DNA of 64,000 bases from Sporohalobacter salinus (GCF_016908635.1 NZ_JAFBEG010000009.1:1-64000), one strand, 5' to 3'. Shown: positions 1 through 8,684, counted from the stretch's first letter. Notes: generated by a model from the letters alone, not told the origin. A program made the numbers and translations.

Positions 1-58
1 GAATTAAGTATAACAAAATTTAGGTTAAAAGTTAAGGTGGAGTACAAATTTTCAACTT

Positions 59-80
59 GTTGGTAAGATTTCTTACTAAC
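59..80 (+). promoter_or_regulatory. Small hairpin in the cysS leader
   Basis: Nine-base arms at 59-67 and 72-80 pair (one G-U) around a four-base loop. No T-run follows, so it is not an intrinsic terminator. Bases 1-108 hold no gene; a promoter further upstream would lie outside the window. A role in cysS regulation is only possible. Confidence 0.3.
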
Positions 81-108
81 AAAATATCACAACAGGGAGG
101 GATAAAAT

Positions 109-1557
109 ATGTCACTACAGATATATAATACTTTAACTCAACAGAAAGAAGAGTTTGTACCGATAAGTGAAGAGGAAGTTAAAATCTATTCATGTGGTCC
201 GACAGTTTATGATTTTTTTCATATTGGTAATGCTCGGGCTTTTATAGTACCCGATATCTTAAAGAGATACCTAAAATATAAAGGATATGATGTTCTACAT
301 GTTACTAACTTTACTGATGTTGATGATAAAATGATTAATCGGGCGGATGAGGAAGAAATTGAGATTGAAGAATTAGCTGATAGATTTATTACTGCTTACT
401 TTGAAGACACTGAAAGTTTAAATATTCAAAAGGCAGATGTTTATCCTAAGGCAACGGAACATGTTTCTGATATTATTAAGTTAGTTAAGAGATTAGAAGA
501 TAAGGGATATGCTTATGAAGTAGATGGTGATGTTTTCTTTGCTGTTAGAAAGTTTGCTGATTATGGAAAGCTATCTAATCAAAATTTAGAAGAATTGTCA
601 GCCGGATCTAGAGTTGATGTTAATGAAAAAAAGGAGGATCCATTGGATTTTGTCCTTTGGAAAAAGAGTAAAGAAGGTGAGCCTTCTTGGGAGAGTCCCT
701 GGGGTGCTGGGAGACCAGGCTGGCATATAGAATGCTCAGCTATGTCAATGTGTTATTTAGGTGAAAAGTTTGATTTTCATACTGGAGGGGTTGATTTAGT
801 ATTTCCTCATCATGAGAATGAAATTGCTCAGAATGAAGCAGCAGCAGATGGGCAAGTAGTTAACTATTGGCTTCATAATGGATATATTAATGTTGATGGA
901 GAGAAGATGTCTAAATCACTTGGTAATTTCTTTACTACTAGAGATATTTTGCAAGATTATAGTGCAGAAGTGTTAAGATTTTTCTTGATTTCTAAACATT
1001 ATCGGAGTCCGATAAATTTTAGTGATGCCGAACTTGATAATGCAAAAAAAGGTTTACAGAGGTTACAGAATACTGTCAGTAAGCTAAAAGATTTATTGTC
1101 AAAAGATCAAGCAGATTTAAATCCAGGAGATAAAGAAAAAACACAAAAATTAGAAGAGAAAATTAAAGCTAAAAGGCAGAAATTTGAAAAGGCTATGGAT
1201 GATGACTTAAATACTGCCTTAGCAATTGGAGCATTACATGAATTGGCTAAAGAAATAAATATTGTGATTAATGATGCTGATTTTGAATTAACCCAGACTA
1301 CAGCGGCAGTATTACAAAAAGCTTATGATACATTTGAAGAATTAAGTCAGCAAGTATTAGGAATAAATTTGGAAAGAGAAGATAATATCAGTGATGATAA
1401 CTTAACGGCTGATTTAATTGAGCTTTTATTAGAGGTTAGAAGTAAAGCTAGAAAAGATAAGAATTGGGAATTAGCCGATCAAATCCGAGATGAATTAGCT
1501 AAATTAGGAATTGTTCTTGAGGATACACCTCAAGGGACAGATTGGAAATTAGAGTAG
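109..1557 (+). CDS. cysS: Cysteine--tRNA ligase (CysRS)
   Basis: Cytoplasmic class I aminoacyl-tRNA synthetase that charges tRNA-Cys with cysteine. The 482-residue length is normal. Visible signatures are the HIGN form of the HIGH motif at residues 38-41, the KMSKS loop near residue 266, and zinc ligands (Cys29, a Cys in the ECS segment near 208, and the HHE near 233). The C-terminal third is the helical anticodon-binding region. A GGAGGG ribosome site lies 8 bases before the ATG. The stop overlaps the ribosome site of mrnC, so cysS opens a tight cysS-mrnC-thyX-rlmB group seen in many Firmicutes. Confidence 0.97.
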   Translation: MSLQIYNTLTQQKEEFVPISEEEVKIYSCGPTVYDFFHIGNARAFIVPDILKRYLKYKGYDVLHVTNFTDVDDKMINRADEEEIEIEELADRFITAYFEDTESLNIQKADVYPKATEHVSDIIKLVKRLEDKGYAYEVDGDVFFAVRKFADYGKLSNQNLEELSAGSRVDVNEKKEDPLDFVLWKKSKEGEPSWESPWGAGRPGWHIECSAMSMCYLGEKFDFHTGGVDLVFPHHENEIAQNEAAADGQVVNYWLHNGYINVDGEKMSKSLGNFFTTRDILQDYSAEVLRFFLISKHYRSPINFSDAELDNAKKGLQRLQNTVSKLKDLLSKDQADLNPGDKEKTQKLEEKIKAKRQKFEKAMDDDLNTALAIGALHELAKEINIVINDADFELTQTTAAVLQKAYDTFEELSQQVLGINLEREDNISDDNLTADLIELLLEVRSKARKDKNWELADQIRDELAKLGIVLEDTPQGTDWKLE

Positions 1558-1568
1558 GAGGTCGAGTG

Positions 1569-1976
1569 ATGTTTTATGATTTATTGGATTTACCCGAAAA
1601 ACCACATTTGCTTTCAGCAGAGACTATGGCCTATATAGGTGATAGCCTCTATGAAATCTTTATTCGTTCCTACTTGATAGAAAAGGGGATACGCAAAGGG
1701 AATAATCTTCATCAACAAGCTATCAAGTATGTTAATGCAGAAGCTCAGGCAGAATTATTACAGAGATTAAATAAACATCTTACTGAGGAAGAAAAAGTAA
1801 TTGTACGGAGAGGCCGAAATTCAAATTCAAGTAGTGTTCCTAAAAATGCAGATGTAGCTGATTATCGATATAGTACTGCCTTTGAAGCTTTGTTAGGATA
1901 TCTTTATTTAGTAAAAAAGGAAGATAGGTTAGAAGAACTATTGACAGAAATTAAGAGAATAATTGATGAAATATAA
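1569..1976 (+). CDS. mrnC: Mini-ribonuclease III
   Basis: Mini-III is a dimeric RNase III-type endonuclease that, in Bacillus, trims the double-stranded ends of precursor 23S rRNA. The 135-residue protein has only the RNase III catalytic fold: the acidic signature is in the YIGDSLYE segment near residues 22-29 and a second acidic patch is in FEALLGYLY. There is no double-stranded-RNA-binding domain, which defines the family. The ATG at 1569 is preferred over an in-frame ATG at 1542 inside cysS because TAGGAGG sits at the right distance. It lies 12 bases after cysS, its usual Firmicute neighbour. Confidence 0.93.
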   Translation: MFYDLLDLPEKPHLLSAETMAYIGDSLYEIFIRSYLIEKGIRKGNNLHQQAIKYVNAEAQAELLQRLNKHLTEEEKVIVRRGRNSNSSSVPKNADVADYRYSTAFEALLGYLYLVKKEDRLEELLTEIKRIIDEI

Positions 1977-1992
1977 TAGGAGGTTAATAACA

Positions 1993-2709
1993 ATGGAAGA
2001 TAAATTAAATGTTAAATTGATCAATCATACTCCAGAACCAGAACGAACTGCTGCTAGTGCAGCTAGGCTCTGCTATTCACCGGTAGGGGCTGATAAGTTA
2101 GTTGAAGATATGACAGATAAGGAAATAGAAGACTTATTAAGTATTATCTTAGAAAATGGACATTATTCTACTCTAGAACATATTACGTTTACTTTTGCTA
2201 TTGAAGGAATCAGTCGTGTAACAAGCCATCAATTGGTTAGACATAGGATTGCTAGTTATAGTCAGCAGTCACAGCGATATGTAAGAGAGAAGGAACAGTT
2301 TGAGTTTATTATTCCTGATAAGATTCAGGATAATGAGGAATTAACTGAATTATTTATTGAAAATATGGAGCAGCAACAGAAGTTATATGACCAGTTAACT
2401 GCTAAGTTAATGGAAGAGGATTATGAAGAAAAAGAAGCTATTGAGGCGGCTCGGTATGTACTGCCAAATGCTACAGAAACTAAGATTGTCGTGACAATGA
2501 ATGCCAGAAGTTTGCTTCACTTTTTTGAAGTAAGGTGTTGTAATCGGGCTCAAAAAGAGATTAGAGATATGGCAAATGAAATGTTAAATCAGCTAAAAGA
2601 TATAGCACCAATTATATTTAAAAAAGCTGGACCTACTTGTGTTACTAAAGGTCAGTGTACTGAAGGAGCTATGAGTTGTGGTAGAATTAATGGAATTGAA
2701 AAGGAGTAG
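1993..2709 (+). CDS. thyX: Flavin-dependent thymidylate synthase
   Basis: ThyX makes dTMP from dUMP using methylenetetrahydrofolate as carbon donor and reduced FAD as hydride source, so it works without ThyA and without producing dihydrofolate. The protein is 238 residues. The family signature RHRxxSx(4)SxR is visible as RHRIASYSQQSQR near residues 80-92, and the conserved C-terminal R-CCNRAQ-EIR segment follows. The ATG at 1993 is chosen over 1963 because TAGGAGG lies just upstream of it. It sits 16 bases after mrnC, in the position found in several clostridial genomes. Confidence 0.95.
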   Translation: MEDKLNVKLINHTPEPERTAASAARLCYSPVGADKLVEDMTDKEIEDLLSIILENGHYSTLEHITFTFAIEGISRVTSHQLVRHRIASYSQQSQRYVREKEQFEFIIPDKIQDNEELTELFIENMEQQQKLYDQLTAKLMEEDYEEKEAIEAARYVLPNATETKIVVTMNARSLLHFFEVRCCNRAQKEIRDMANEMLNQLKDIAPIIFKKAGPTCVTKGQCTEGAMSCGRINGIEKE

Positions 2710-2718
2710 ATAAAACTA

Positions 2719-3450
2719 ATGAAGAAAGTAGAAGGTCGTAATCCTGTTAAAGAAGCATTAGAAGCTGGAAGAAGAATAGATGAAATATTAATTTATCAGA
2801 ATGCTGAAGGTATCAACAAATTAGTAAAGAAAGCGAAATCAAAGGGAATTAAAATTAAACGAGTCTCTAAAGAAAAACTTGATAATTTAGCTGATTCTTA
2901 TTCTCACCAAGGGGTAATTGCTTTTGGCGAACCTATTAGGTATCTATCATTAGAGCAGTTGATTGATAAGGCATATAATGAGACTGATGCTCCATTATTT
3001 ATTTTTTTAGATGAAATTAAAGATCCGCATAATTTTGGTTCTGTTTTAAGAACAGCTGATGCTGTTGGGGCTCAGGGAGTAATTATTCCTAAGCGAAGAA
3101 GTGTTGGGTTAACACCAGCTGTTGCTAAAGCTTCTACAGGAGCTATTGAGTATATGCCAGTAGCTCAGGTAACTAATTTAGTAAGGGCAATGGAAAAATT
3201 AAAAGAGAAAAAATTCTGGATTGCAGGTGCTGATATGGAAGCAGAAAGGACTTGTTATCAACAAGATTTGACAGGCCCTTTCGGAATTGTTATTGGCAGT
3301 GAAGGTGAAGGGATGCGTCGATTAGTTAAGGAAAGATGTGACTTCTTAGTTAAGCTACCAATGAAAGGTAGAATAAATTCTTTAAATGCAGCAGTAGCAG
3401 GGTCTATTTTAATGTATGAATCACTACGACAAAGAAATTATACAGATTAG
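2719..3450 (+). CDS. rlmB: 23S rRNA 2'-O-methyltransferase RlmB (SpoU/TrmH family)
   Basis: A SAM-dependent SPOUT methyltransferase, probably 2'-O-methylating a guanosine of 23S rRNA. The 243-residue protein has an N-terminal substrate-binding domain (VEGRNPVKEAL start) and the three SPOUT knot motifs: DEIKDPHNFGSVLRTA near 100, GIVIGSEGEGMR near 190 and SLNAAVAGSILMYE near 220. It follows thyX by 9 bases and uses the GGAG at the thyX 3' end as ribosome site. The exact target nucleotide rests on family placement; TrmL or TrmH-type specificity is less likely given the cysS-mrnC context. Confidence 0.9.
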   Translation: MKKVEGRNPVKEALEAGRRIDEILIYQNAEGINKLVKKAKSKGIKIKRVSKEKLDNLADSYSHQGVIAFGEPIRYLSLEQLIDKAYNETDAPLFIFLDEIKDPHNFGSVLRTADAVGAQGVIIPKRRSVGLTPAVAKASTGAIEYMPVAQVTNLVRAMEKLKEKKFWIAGADMEAERTCYQQDLTGPFGIVIGSEGEGMRRLVKERCDFLVKLPMKGRINSLNAAVAGSILMYESLRQRNYTD

Positions 3451-3471
3451 TTAGTTTTAAGGAGTTAGAGA

Positions 3472-4797
3472 ATGAAGAATAATTTATTAGTAGTATTGGT
3501 TACTCTAGTATTATTATTTTCTATAGGTTTTGGAATATTTATTGGGGCTTATCTTTTTTTTGAGCAACATAAAGGCATAATATTTTCAGGGGTTATGATT
3601 GAAGGATATAATTTTGGTGGTCTAACTAAAAAGCAGGCTAGAAAAAGGTTAGATAAATTAGCTGAGCCTCTTTTAAAGACTCCACTTGTTTTAGAGGGAG
3701 ATAATGATAAATGGTTACTTAGACCGGAAGATATAGAAATCAGGTTAAAGAGTGAAGAAGTATTAAATAAAGCTTTTGGAGTTGGAAGAAGAGGAAATTT
3801 ATTGGAGAGAGCTATATCTGTTTGGCATAGTTCAAAATACGGCAGGAATTTAGAAGTTGAAGTGGATTATAATGAAAAGAAAGTAACCGAGATCTTAAGA
3901 CAGATTAGTAATACAATTAATATTAAGCCTAGTAATGCATATTTGGATTTAGAAACTGGAGTTGTTATTAATGCACAGATTGGAAAGAGATTAAATATAA
4001 AAGAGTCAAGAGATAGAATTATTAGTCGGTTTAATAATCTTGAAGATATTCCAGTTAAATTGGTAATAGAAGAGAAAGAACCAGAAGTAGATGATCAGAA
4101 GTTAAAGGAATTAAATTTAACTAATCAATTAAGTAGTTATGAGACTAGCTTTAGTACTAAAAAGGAGAATCGAGTTCATAATATTGAGCTGGCAGCTCAA
4201 AAGGTCAATGCTACCTTTTTAAAGTCTGGGGAAGTTTTTTCATTTAATCAAGTTGTAGGAAATAGGAATTTAGTAACTGGTTTTAAACGGGCAGTGGAGA
4301 TAGTAAATCAAGAATTTGTAACAGGGGTTGGCGGTGGTGTCTGTCAAGTTTCATCGACTCTTTATAATTCAGTTTTATTAGGGGATTTCAAAGTAATAGA
4401 AAGACATAATCACTCACGTCCAGTTGGTTATGTTTCTTTAGGACGCGGAGCTACTGTTTATAATAATTATCTAGATTTTAGGTTTGAAAATAGTAGTTCT
4501 TATCCAATTATGATTTTAGCAACGGTAATAGGAAATAGATTAAAGGTTGCTATTATGGGGCAGGGTAGAAATTATAAAGTGAAAATATCTACTTCTGAAT
4601 TGGAAATATTAAACTATGATCGAGTAAAGAAGAAAGCTGAGCTAGAAAAAAGAAAGCTAGTTAAGAAAGGCAAGAATGGGTATCGAGTTAAAATAATAAA
4701 AAAAGTATTTGCTGGTAATAAATTAATTAGAAAAGAATTGATTTCTCAAGATGTTTATCAGCCAATTGATGAAGTTATTAAAGTTCCCACCAAATAA
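3472..4797 (+). CDS. VanW-family membrane-anchored protein
   Basis: Function unknown. The 441-residue protein starts with an uncleaved-looking membrane helix (residues 5-30). A region resembling the peptidoglycan-binding-4 / YoaR domain follows (about 40-200), then a VanW domain (about 215-350) carrying GGGVCQVSSTLYN and ERHNHSRPVGYV. A lysine-rich tail comes last, perhaps G5-like. VanW-domain proteins are linked to the cell envelope and occur in some vancomycin-resistance clusters, but their activity is not established. It follows rlmB by 21 bases where many Firmicutes have rae1 (yacP). That swap is my inference from recalled gene order. Confidence 0.8.
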   Translation: MKNNLLVVLVTLVLLFSIGFGIFIGAYLFFEQHKGIIFSGVMIEGYNFGGLTKKQARKRLDKLAEPLLKTPLVLEGDNDKWLLRPEDIEIRLKSEEVLNKAFGVGRRGNLLERAISVWHSSKYGRNLEVEVDYNEKKVTEILRQISNTINIKPSNAYLDLETGVVINAQIGKRLNIKESRDRIISRFNNLEDIPVKLVIEEKEPEVDDQKLKELNLTNQLSSYETSFSTKKENRVHNIELAAQKVNATFLKSGEVFSFNQVVGNRNLVTGFKRAVEIVNQEFVTGVGGGVCQVSSTLYNSVLLGDFKVIERHNHSRPVGYVSLGRGATVYNNYLDFRFENSSSYPIMILATVIGNRLKVAIMGQGRNYKVKISTSELEILNYDRVKKKAELEKRKLVKKGKNGYRVKIIKKVFAGNKLIRKELISQDVYQPIDEVIKVPTK

Positions 4798-4828
4798 GAT
4801 ATAAGCAAAAAGTTACAGTATTAATTTC

Positions 4829-4858
4829 TTGACTTCATAAAATGACTTAGGTTATAAT
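4829..4858 (+). promoter_or_regulatory. Sigma-A-type promoter upstream of sigH
   Basis: TTGACT at 4829-4834 and TATAAT at 4853-4858, separated by 18 bases, about 70 bases before the sigH start. No terminator is visible after the preceding VanW gene, so readthrough may add to expression. Confidence 0.75.
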
Positions 4859-4927
4859 TAGGGATATAATACAGTATTTATCAAAGTAATTATTGAAGCC
4901 ATTTTTAAAATATTAGGAGGGGTTTGG

Positions 4928-5581
4928 TTGGGAATAGAATTAACCAAGGAAAAATATGAAGAATATAATGAATATGATGAACTTACAGATGATGAATTAG
5001 TTCAATTAGCTCAAAGTAGTAATCAATTGGCTATGGAATATCTGCTTAAAAAATACAAAAGCTTTGTTCGTAATCGAGCTAGATCTTATTTTTTGATTGG
5101 GGCTGATAGAGATGACTTAATTCAGGAAGGGATGATCGGTTTATATAAAGCTATCTGTGATTATGAAGTAGAGAAGTTGGCTTCTTTTCGATCTTTTGCT
5201 GAATTATGTATTACTCGACAATTAATTACTGCTATTAAGAAGGCCACTAGGCAGAAGCATCAGCCTTTAAATTCATATGTTTCTTTTAGCCAACCAATTT
5301 ATGATCAAGATTCTACTCGTACTCTACTAGATGTTTTAGAGGGAAGTGAATTAAATAATCCTGAAGAACAGTTTATTAGTTATGAAGCATATGAGTTATT
5401 GGAAGAGAATATTAAAGAGATGTTAAGTGAGTTAGAATTAAATGTTTTATTAGAATATTTAGAAGGAAAGACTTACGAAGAGATAGCTACAGCTTTAGAT
5501 AGACATGTTAAGTCGGTAGATAATGCATTACAGAGAATCAAGAAAAAAGTAGAAAATTTTTTAGAAGAAAATGATATTTAG
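4928..5581 (+). CDS. sigH: RNA polymerase sigma-H factor
   Basis: A sigma-70-family factor that in Bacillus and Clostridia drives transition-state and early sporulation genes. The 217-residue protein shows region 2 (DELVQLAQ through DRDDLIQEGMIGLYKAI, residues 20-80), a short linker, and region 4 with the helix-turn-helix EGKTYEEIATALDRHVKSVD near 180-200. There is no region 1.1 or 3 as in SigA. The start is TTG at 4928, 7 bases after GGAGG; no ATG with a ribosome site is available nearby. Position between the rlmB group and tuf/rpmG-secE-nusG is the classic Firmicute sigH locus. Confidence 0.92.
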   Translation: MGIELTKEKYEEYNEYDELTDDELVQLAQSSNQLAMEYLLKKYKSFVRNRARSYFLIGADRDDLIQEGMIGLYKAICDYEVEKLASFRSFAELCITRQLITAIKKATRQKHQPLNSYVSFSQPIYDQDSTRTLLDVLEGSELNNPEEQFISYEAYELLEENIKEMLSELELNVLLEYLEGKTYEEIATALDRHVKSVDNALQRIKKKVENFLEENDI

Positions 5582-5673
5582 AGAAATATTAATTAAAATT
5601 GAGAATAATTAATATAAAAGTAAGTGTTGAGTTATATTAAATGATAAAATAGATAAAAAGAATAATATTTTTC

Positions 5674-5702
5674 TTGATTTCTATTGCTAAAAAACATATA
5701 AT
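5674..5702 (+). promoter_or_regulatory. Promoter for tRNA-Thr and tuf
   Basis: TTGATT at 5674-5679 and a perfect TATAAT at 5697-5702 with 17-base spacing, ending 49 bases before the tRNA. No terminator separates the tRNA from tuf, so this promoter probably drives both. The rest of 5582-5751 is AT-rich with nothing else recognisable. Confidence 0.75.
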
Positions 5703-5751
5703 ATTTATTGTGGCTATTATTAAGATGCTATTGTTATCTTATGAATTGTGA

Positions 5752-5826
5752 GCCCACGTAGCTCAGTGGTAGAGCACATCCATGGTAAGGATGGAGTCAC
5801 CGGTTCAAGTCCGGTCGTGGGCTCCA
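5752..5826 (+). tRNA. tRNA-Thr (anticodon GGT)
   Basis: A full cloverleaf can be drawn. The acceptor stem GCCCACG pairs with CGTGGGC, the D arm is GCTC...GAGC, and the anticodon stem CATCC/GGATG encloses the loop ATGGTAA with anticodon GGT. The T arm is CCGG-TTCAAGT-CCGG, and CCA is encoded at 5824-5826. A tRNA-Thr directly before tuf is also found upstream of tufB in E. coli, suggesting joint transcription of tRNA and its carrier EF-Tu. Confidence 0.96.
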
Positions 5827-5892
5827 GTATTAAGATTATTTTTAGATATAAATTTTCTTTTTTTAATACATAAGCCCAAAGTTAAATATAAA

Positions 5893-7106
5893 GGAGGATG
5901 AGAAAGATGGCAAAAGAAAAGTTTGAACGAGATAAGCCGCATATGAATATTGGAACTATTGGACATGTTGACCATGGAAAGACAACAACAACTGCTGCAA
6001 TTACTAAGGTGTTAGCTAAAGGAGAAGAAGGTTCTGCAAATTTTGAGGATATTGACAATGCACCAGAAGAGAAGGAACGCGGAATCACAATTGCAACTTC
6101 TCATGTAGAGTATGAAACAGAGAATCGTCATTATGCTCACGTAGACTGTCCTGGGCACGCTGACTATGTTAAGAATATGATTACTGGTGCAGCACAGATG
6201 GATGGGGCATTAATGGTAGTGTCTGCTGCCGATGGACCTATGCCGCAGACAAGAGAGCATTTACTATTAGCTCGTCAGGTAGATGTACCGAATATTGTAG
6301 TATTCTTAAATAAGGCAGACATGGTTGAAGACGAAGAATTGATCGAATTAGTAGAAATGGAAGTAAGAGAGCTGTTAAATGAATATGACTTTAACGGAGA
6401 TGAAGCACCAATTATTGTTGGATCTGCTCTTAAAGCATTAGAATGTGCTTGTGGAGATAGAGATTGTGAATGGTGTGGACAGATTTTAGAATTAATGGAT
6501 GCTGTTGATGAGTATTTACCATCACCAGAACGTGATACAGACAAGCCGTTCTTATTACCTGTAGAAGACGTCTTTACAATCAAAGGACGTGGAACAGTTG
6601 CTACAGGAAGATTAGAGCGAGGAAAATTACATCCTGGAGACGAAGCAGAATTAGTAGGAGTTAAGGATACTCAAGATACAGTAGTAACAGGTGTAGAGAT
6701 GTTCCGTAAGATGTTAGATGAAGCAGTAGCAGGAGATAATATAGGAGCATTACTTAGAGGAATAGATAGAGAAGAAATAGAAAGAGGCCAAGTTTTAGCA
6801 GAGCCAGGAACAATCACACCACATACACAGTTTAAAGCAGAAGTTTATGTATTAGGGAAAGATGAAGGCGGAAGACATACGCCATTCTTTGATGGATATA
6901 GACCACAATTTTACTTCAGAACTACAGATGTAACAGGAGATATTAATTTACCAGAGGATGTAGAGATGGTAATGCCTGGAGATAATGTAGAGATGGAAGT
7001 AAAATTAATTACACCAATAGCTATGGAAGAAGGATTGCGTTTTGCGATTCGTGAAGGTGGTAAGACTGTAGGAGCCGGTGTAATTACAGAAATTATTGAA
7101 TAGATT
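5893..7106 (+). repeat. Direct repeat, tuf copy 1
   Basis: A 1,214-bp block that matches 20992-22205 without a difference in the stretches compared by eye; the encoded proteins are identical. Identity starts in the ribosome-binding site and stops three bases after the stop codon. This points to recent gene conversion. Confidence 0.93.
5907..7103 (+). CDS. tuf: Elongation factor Tu, copy 1
   Basis: GTPase that carries aminoacyl-tRNA to the ribosomal A site. The 398-residue protein has the G1 loop GHVDHGKT (19-26), G3 DCPGH (80-84), G4 NKAD (135-138), G5 near SAL (173-175), then the two beta-barrel domains. An insertion after the G5 region carries Cys180, Cys182, Cys187 and Cys190 (C-x-C-x4-C-x2-C), a candidate metal site. 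The ATG at 5907 is chosen because the in-frame ATG at 5898 overlaps the GGAGG ribosome site. It lies 80 bases after tRNA-Thr and ends at its own terminator. The identical second copy is at 21006. Confidence 0.97.
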   Translation: MAKEKFERDKPHMNIGTIGHVDHGKTTTTAAITKVLAKGEEGSANFEDIDNAPEEKERGITIATSHVEYETENRHYAHVDCPGHADYVKNMITGAAQMDGALMVVSAADGPMPQTREHLLLARQVDVPNIVVFLNKADMVEDEELIELVEMEVRELLNEYDFNGDEAPIIVGSALKALECACGDRDCEWCGQILELMDAVDEYLPSPERDTDKPFLLPVEDVFTIKGRGTVATGRLERGKLHPGDEAELVGVKDTQDTVVTGVEMFRKMLDEAVAGDNIGALLRGIDREEIERGQVLAEPGTITPHTQFKAEVYVLGKDEGGRHTPFFDGYRPQFYFRTTDVTGDINLPEDVEMVMPGDNVEMEVKLITPIAMEEGLRFAIREGGKTVGAGVITEIIE

Positions 7107-7134
7107 GAATAAAATGGAACTGAATTCTATATTC

Positions 7135-7169
7135 TAAAAAAGCGGGTAGATTACTACCTGCTTTTTTTA
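7135..7169 (+). terminator. Intrinsic terminator after tuf copy 1
   Basis: Arms at 7141-7149 and 7154-7162 form a nine-pair stem with one G-U and a four-base loop, flanked by A-run and T-run. It separates the tRNA-Thr/tuf unit from rpmG. Confidence 0.9.
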
Positions 7170-7198
7170 GAATTAATAATGATTAATAGAGAAAAACT

Positions 7199-7227
7199 TT
7201 GACTTTTAGTTTAAAGTATGATACATT
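7199..7227 (+). promoter_or_regulatory. Promoter for rpmG-secE-nusG
   Basis: TTGACT at 7199-7204, then a 17-base spacer ending in TGa, and TACATT at 7222-7227. The TGn extended -10 compensates for a four-of-six hexamer. It lies just after the tuf terminator. Confidence 0.6.
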
Positions 7228-7280
7228 GAAAAAGTGTTAATTTGCAGCTATATGCTTTTTGGTTTGAGGAGGTGGCACCG

Positions 7281-7430
7281 GTGAGAGAGATTATTACTTT
7301 AGCCTGTACGAAATGTAATCAGCGTAATTATTCTACTACTAAAAATAAGTCCAATACGCGTGATCGTTTAGAAGTAAAGAAATTCTGTAAATTCTGTGGA
7401 GAACACACCATCCATAAGGAGACTAAATAA
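7281..7430 (+). CDS. rpmG: 50S ribosomal protein L33
   Basis: Small zinc-ribbon protein of the large subunit near the E site. It has 49 residues and both cysteine pairs (CTKC near residue 9 and CKFC near 35), so this is the zinc-binding form. The GTG start at 7281 is chosen over an in-frame ATG at 7242 because GAGGAGG lies 8 bases before it and the remaining length is exactly that of L33. It precedes secE by 26 bases, the standard rpmG-secE-nusG arrangement. Confidence 0.95.
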   Translation: MREIITLACTKCNQRNYSTTKNKSNTRDRLEVKKFCKFCGEHTIHKETK

Positions 7431-7456
7431 GCTTTAAATTATAAGGATGTGAAATA

Positions 7457-7660
7457 ATGGCTGAAGATAGTGCATTTGGCAAAGTTAAGAAATTTCTTCG
7501 TGAAGTTAGAGCTGAATTGAAAAAAGTAAATTGGCCTAATCAAAGTGTTTTGTTTTCGTATACGACGGTAGTTATTGTTACTGTTTTAATAGTAATGCTT
7601 TTTATTGGAGGGGTAGACTTAATTTTTTCTAGAATTATAACTCCTCTGATTCTAAATTAA
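7457..7660 (+). CDS. secE: Preprotein translocase subunit SecE
   Basis: Essential small subunit of the SecYEG translocon, embracing SecY in the membrane. The 67-residue, single-helix form is usual for Gram-positive bacteria. An amphipathic region ending in the conserved ELKKVNWPN segment (residues 20-28) precedes one transmembrane helix (about 34-58). AAGGATGTGA gives the ribosome site. It is cotranscribed with rpmG and nusG. Confidence 0.96.
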   Translation: MAEDSAFGKVKKFLREVRAELKKVNWPNQSVLFSYTTVVIVTVLIVMLFIGGVDLIFSRIITPLILN

Positions 7661-7696
7661 GGGAGGTGTAGGTCCTTCTAGAGGACTCCCCTTTTT
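7661..7696 (+). promoter_or_regulatory. Structured nusG translation-initiation region
   Basis: The only Shine-Dalgarno-like string, GGGAGG at 7661-7666, is 30 bases before the nusG ATG. Between them 7672-7676 pairs with 7682-7686. An alternative stem pairs 7661-7665 (the Shine-Dalgarno itself) with 7686-7690, followed by CTTTTT. The region could fold to bring the ribosome site close to the ATG, or act as a weak terminator that hides it. An in-frame stop at 7679-7681 rules out an earlier start. Confidence 0.5.
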
Positions 7697-8230
7697 ATGA
7701 GTGAGGAACCAGAGTGGTATGCTATTCATACTTATTCAGGGCGTGAAAATAAAGTTAAGTCTAACTTAGAGCAGCGAATTAAGACAACAGGAATGGATGA
7801 AAAGATAGTTAATATTTTAATTCCGTCTAAGGATAAAATTAAGGCAAAGGATGGAGAGAAGAAGGTTTCGAAAGAAAAGTTCTTTCCAGGCTATGTCTTA
7901 ATTAAGATGGTTATGAGTGATGATTCTTGGTATGTTGTCCGAAATACGCCAGGAGTAATTGGATTTGCTGGTGCTTCAGGTACTAAGCCAGTTCCAGTAT
8001 CTGATACAGAAGTTAGAGCAATTAAGAGTGAAATGGGTCTTAAACAATCTCAAATTGATATAGATTTAGAAGTTGGAGACGAAGTAAGAGTAATTGATGG
8101 TCCTTTTGAAGATTTTGTGGGAGAGATTCAGGAGATTGATTTAGATAAAAGCAAATTGACTGTATTAGTATCAATGTTTGGTCGGCAGACGCCGGTAGAA
8201 TTAGATTTTGATCAAGTTGAAGATATTTAA
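7697..8230 (+). CDS. nusG: Transcription termination/antitermination factor NusG
   Basis: Binds the RNA polymerase clamp helices to affect pausing and couples transcription to translation or Rho. The 177-residue protein has the NGN domain ([14 protein letters not shown] start, FFPGYVLI near 57, TPGVIGFAG near 80) and a C-terminal KOW domain ([18 protein letters not shown] near 122). The ATG at 7697 must be the start because of an in-frame stop 18 bases upstream, yet no ribosome site lies at normal distance. It precedes rplK by 14 bases. Confidence 0.96.
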   Translation: MSEEPEWYAIHTYSGRENKVKSNLEQRIKTTGMDEKIVNILIPSKDKIKAKDGEKKVSKEKFFPGYVLIKMVMSDDSWYVVRNTPGVIGFAGASGTKPVPVSDTEVRAIKSEMGLKQSQIDIDLEVGDEVRVIDGPFEDFVGEIQEIDLDKSKLTVLVSMFGRQTPVELDFDQVEDI

Positions 8231-8244
8231 GGAGGTGTTTAGTT

Positions 8245-8673
8245 ATGGCGAAGAAAGTTGTAGGTAAGATTAGCTTACAAATTCCAGCTGGTGAAGCGAA
8301 TCCAGCTCCTCCGGTAGGTCCAGCTTTAGGACAACATGGGGTTAATATTATGGAGTTTTGTAAGGCTTTTAATGCCAAAACAGCTGATCAGGCTGGGAAT
8401 ATTATTCCAGTGGAGATTACTGTTTATGCTGATCGATCCTTTGATTTTATTACGAAGTCGCCCCCTGCTTCTGATTTATTAAAGAAAGCAGCTGGAATTG
8501 ATAGTGGATCTGGAGAGCCAAATACAAACAAAGTAGGTACTGTAACTAAAAAAGATCTTGAAGATATTGCAAAGACTAAGATGGAAGATTTAAATGCTGC
8601 TAATTTAGAGGCAGCTATGAGAATGATTGCAGGTACTGCTCGTAGTGCTGGAATCGTAGTAGAAGATGAGTAA
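8245..8673 (+). CDS. rplK: 50S ribosomal protein L11
   Basis: Large-subunit protein of the GTPase-associated centre, binding 23S rRNA helices 43/44 and contacting EF-G, EF-Tu and the stringent factor RelA. The 142-residue length is normal. The N-terminal domain has the proline-rich [14 protein letters not shown] stretch (22-35) and the C-terminal RNA-binding domain ends with the [15 protein letters not shown] segment. AAGGAGG lies well placed before the ATG. It forms the rplK-rplA pair; a hairpin separates it from rplA. Confidence 0.97.
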   Translation: MAKKVVGKISLQIPAGEANPAPPVGPALGQHGVNIMEFCKAFNAKTADQAGNIIPVEITVYADRSFDFITKSPPASDLLKKAAGIDSGSGEPNTNKVGTVTKKDLEDIAKTKMEDLNAANLEAAMRMIAGTARSAGIVVEDE

Positions 8674-8684
8674 TAATTCGAAAA

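Noticed and set aside
6275-6583. 102-residue minus-strand frame inside tuf, repeated at 21374-21682
   Set aside because: It repeats only because tuf is duplicated; it has no ribosome site and no recognisable domain.
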